A stretch of 64,000 nucleotides of DNA from Spinacia oleracea. Lineage: Eukaryota > Streptophyta > Magnoliopsida > Caryophyllales > Amaranthaceae. Position numbers and translations under genes: made by a program. Each line of letters opens with the position of its first letter. Position 1 is the first letter of the stretch. This document shows, in pieces, positions 60,030 through 64,000 of this stretch. The stretch spans positions 111,696,141-111,760,140 of the forward strand of contig NC_079487.1 in assembly GCF_020520425.1 (NCBI RefSeq), in the 5' to 3' direction. Under the pieces are notes generated by a model. That model saw only the letters and a program-made list of their open reading frames with translations. It searched no databases and was not told where the DNA came from.

Positions 60030-60147
60030 GAGATCTGCGACAGACCTAATACGTTTATGTTTCAAATGATTCATATCATCAAGTGTACCCATTCCAAATT
60101 TCATTCCAATCAAATGATCCGCAGCTGCCAATATATCCCGCGGTAAC
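60030..60147 (-). pseudogene. rpoB: plastid rpoB fragment (nuclear plastid DNA)
   Basis: The minus strand reads [19 protein letters not shown], then [19 protein letters not shown], a piece of the plastid RNA polymerase beta subunit that corresponds to the region around HLGNRRIR in the E. coli protein. Only about 39 codons are present and the frame leaves the homology on both sides. It abuts a ycf2 piece at about 60150. Confidence 0.75.
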
Positions 60148-60149
60148 AA

Positions 60150-60268
60150 AAACGTATTATTTTCGGGTGCCTCGGCTATTCACGACACGTGAGAAGCAGA
60201 TGATTATTCATCTGCTTTCGGAAGAAATCGAACAACTTCTTGAGAATCCTACAAGATCTATTCGTTCT
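60150..60268 (+). pseudogene. ycf2: plastid ycf2 fragment (nuclear plastid DNA)
   Basis: The plus strand reads [20 protein letters not shown], then [13 protein letters not shown], a run that I recognise from plastid Ycf2. The similarity ends at about 60268. The following 130 bp (to about 60400) is also more GC-balanced than its surroundings and may be a third organelle piece that I cannot name. Confidence 0.7.
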
Positions 60269-60657
60269 TCGAACTCTTTCGAGCATCTATCCACCAGTCA
60301 ATCAATTCAATTACTTTACTTAAAGATCTTGTGTATTCCCCCATCCCTCGCTTTGACAAAGCCAGATCGCCCAATTGCATAGAAAGAAAATCGATCACTC
60401 TTCATAAAAAAAATACCGTTTTGCGAAGATACCGAGATAATATAATACGAAGCTTGTGGTTTTGACTTTTAAGTATGTTTATTGAAGTGACACTCTATAT
60501 TCAACAGTTTCGCAAACATTAGGTTTTCAATACGTATTTGTTATACATTGGTGTAATTTTTACCCGACTTTTGACATTTTTATGTTAAGAAGTATTTTTT
60601 ATGGATGAACTTTTAAAATAATTACATGATTATCTTTCTACAATATGGGCAATTTTA

Positions 60658-60778
60658 TGAATGATGTCTTGGCCTAGTGGTTAAAACTGAGAGCCTGTGT
60701 ACAATAGGTCTCAGGTTCGAATCCCCCTACCCCCATTTGTAATTTATATTGCCCTTGTGGCTCATTCGCACCAAAAAA
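60658..60778 (+). mobile_element. tRNA-derived SINE
   Basis: 121 bp. It has an A-box TGGCCTAGTGG at about 60670-60680 and a B-box GGTTCGAATCC at about 60713-60723, spaced as in a tRNA-like pol III promoter, and ends in a short A-tail. It is flanked by an 18-bp target duplication ACAATATGGRCAATTTTA with one mismatch (60640-60657, 60779-60796). It lacks a foldable full tRNA body, so it is not a functional tRNA gene. Confidence 0.85.
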
Positions 60779-60896
60779 ACAATATGGACAATTTTAAAGG
60801 GGTTTTTTTATCAAAGAAAACATAAATAGAGTACTAAAAAGTAATTAAATTTTACTTATAACAGGTAATTTTACATTCATCTTACCATATTGATTG

Positions 60897-61222
60897 CACA
60901 AATTCTTATTTACAAAGGTTGTACAATAAATATTGTACATTAGAGTAAAAGTTAACTCAAATTGCTTAAAAGTCAAGCTTATATATGTAAAAGTTATCTA
61001 TTTTTTAGTGAATTTTTTTTCATTTTTAATAAAACTTATTTCTTCAAAATTTCTAATAATGTATAAAATTAATCATATAACCCTTTAAAATGTTTATCTA
61101 TCAACTTTTTTTACTAATATAAAAGTTAATCAAAACTAGGTTAAAGTTACAAGAAAATGAGTAAAAGTTATATTGGTGTACAATAAATTTATTGTGCACC
61201 TTGTGCGCGCAAGACCTTTTGT
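60897..61222 (+). repeat. 325-bp element with palindromic ends, copy 2
   Basis: Same orientation and extent as 59268-59592, with roughly 10 percent differences by eye. The left hairpin has lost some pairing; the right palindrome has one change (TATTGTGCACC). No clear target duplication at either copy. Confidence 0.75.
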
Positions 61223-61366
61223 ATTTATTGTCTGTATGTCCGTGTGTAATTAAGAATTGGTGCTTTATATTTCTTGTTGCATACATGCATTATTTTTAGG
61301 ATTTTACATTTGAAGAATTAAAAATTACCTTATACGACGCCGTTATTAACTATAGTATGGTCCCAA

Positions 61367-61424
61367 TTTTGGCGGGAACCATTTCCCGCCATTTCACCCC
61401 ACTCCTTTCTTCCTCATAAATAGA
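61367..61424 (+). promoter_or_regulatory. PCNA promoter: paired E2F sites and TATA box
   Basis: TTGGCGGGAA at 61369-61378 and TTTCCCGCC at 61382-61390 are two facing E2F-type sites three bases apart. A TATA-like ATAAATA follows at 61416-61422, about 110 bp above the ATG. E2F control of PCNA at G1/S is well established in plants. Confidence 0.75.
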
Positions 61425-61530
61425 GCTCGCACTACAGAGACAGGGTTCCCAGTCTTCCTACCACTTCCCTACTTCCCCACAATTTGCTCTCCTTCTCTCT
61501 CTTCACTCCCTCAAGAACAACTCAGAAACA

Positions 61531-63793
<2,263 letters not shown>

Positions 63794-64000
63794 GCAAACA
63801 ATCACTGAAACATAACATGTTCATACTAGTGTTAGAGATTTGGGCAGTGTTTTATCTAGTCGGCTAGGTTTCCATGACCATTTTGGCATTTGATTTGATT
63901 ATTTTTGGTCTGAAACCATTTTGATGTAAATCGGGTAGTTGGGTAATAGTAATTTAGGGCTTTCTTTCAAGAGTAACCTTCACTTTTGTAGTTGCTCAAT
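63794..64000 (+). other. 3' UTR region of PCNA
   Basis: Sequence after the TGA stop, T-rich, without another frame. No perfect AATAAA is seen before the window ends. Confidence 0.5.

Noticed and set aside
60668..60735. tRNA gene
   Set aside because: A- and B-box words are present but no complete cloverleaf can be formed, and the target duplications and A-tail show it to be a SINE.

Overview
The window is plant nuclear DNA. Protein genes are split by many short GT-AG introns, intergenic DNA is AT-rich and packed with plant transposons (Stowaway and Tourist MITEs, hAT, Mutator, CACTA, Copia, L1), and one insertion is plastid DNA. Gene families and repeat style suggest a core eudicot; Caryophyllales (spinach, beet or quinoa kin) is a guess from repeat flavour, not shown.

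Genes from left to right: the 3' part of a WLIM2-type LIM protein gene (+, to 1791); an LRR receptor kinase of the HPCA1-like LRR-VIII-1 type (gene A, -, 2739-11243, 19 coding exons, 924 aa); an intronless small heat shock protein (-, 15612-16181); an F-box/FBD-like remnant (-, 21890-22261); a second HPCA1-like kinase (gene B, -, 46006-56148, 19 exons, 927 aa); an L1 LINE remnant (-, about 56985-58892); and a PCNA gene (+, 61531-63793, 4 exons, 376 aa) with an unusual tail of about 117 residues. A and B have the same exon structure, 16 of 19 exons being equal in length and the other three differing by one codon, so they are tandem duplicates now about 35 kb apart.

The gap between A and B is a transposon graveyard with recent arrivals. 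It holds a hAT element nested in another hAT (13136-14439), an LTR plus internal piece of a minus-strand retroelement (18143-21178), a foldback Mutator-like MITE (21188-21749), a 1.9-kb CACTA element (29059-30932), two more hAT-like elements, a 6.9-kb non-autonomous LTR retrotransposon with 899-bp LTRs (32874-39789), and a 4.6-kb Copia element with apparently identical 266-bp LTRs but two frameshifts (40736-45376). Most of these have target-site duplications readable directly in the sequence. The right flank (58900-61230) mixes a Stowaway, a chimeric plastid insertion (rpoB plus ycf2 pieces), a tRNA-derived SINE and a pair of 325-bp repeats with palindromic ends.

The genes do not form a pathway. 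The two kinases probably sense extracellular signals at the plasma membrane, the LIM protein probably bundles actin, the heat shock protein is a chaperone, and PCNA is the replication clamp. The PCNA promoter carries two facing E2F sites, and its first intron has telo-box-like repeats, consistent with S-phase control.
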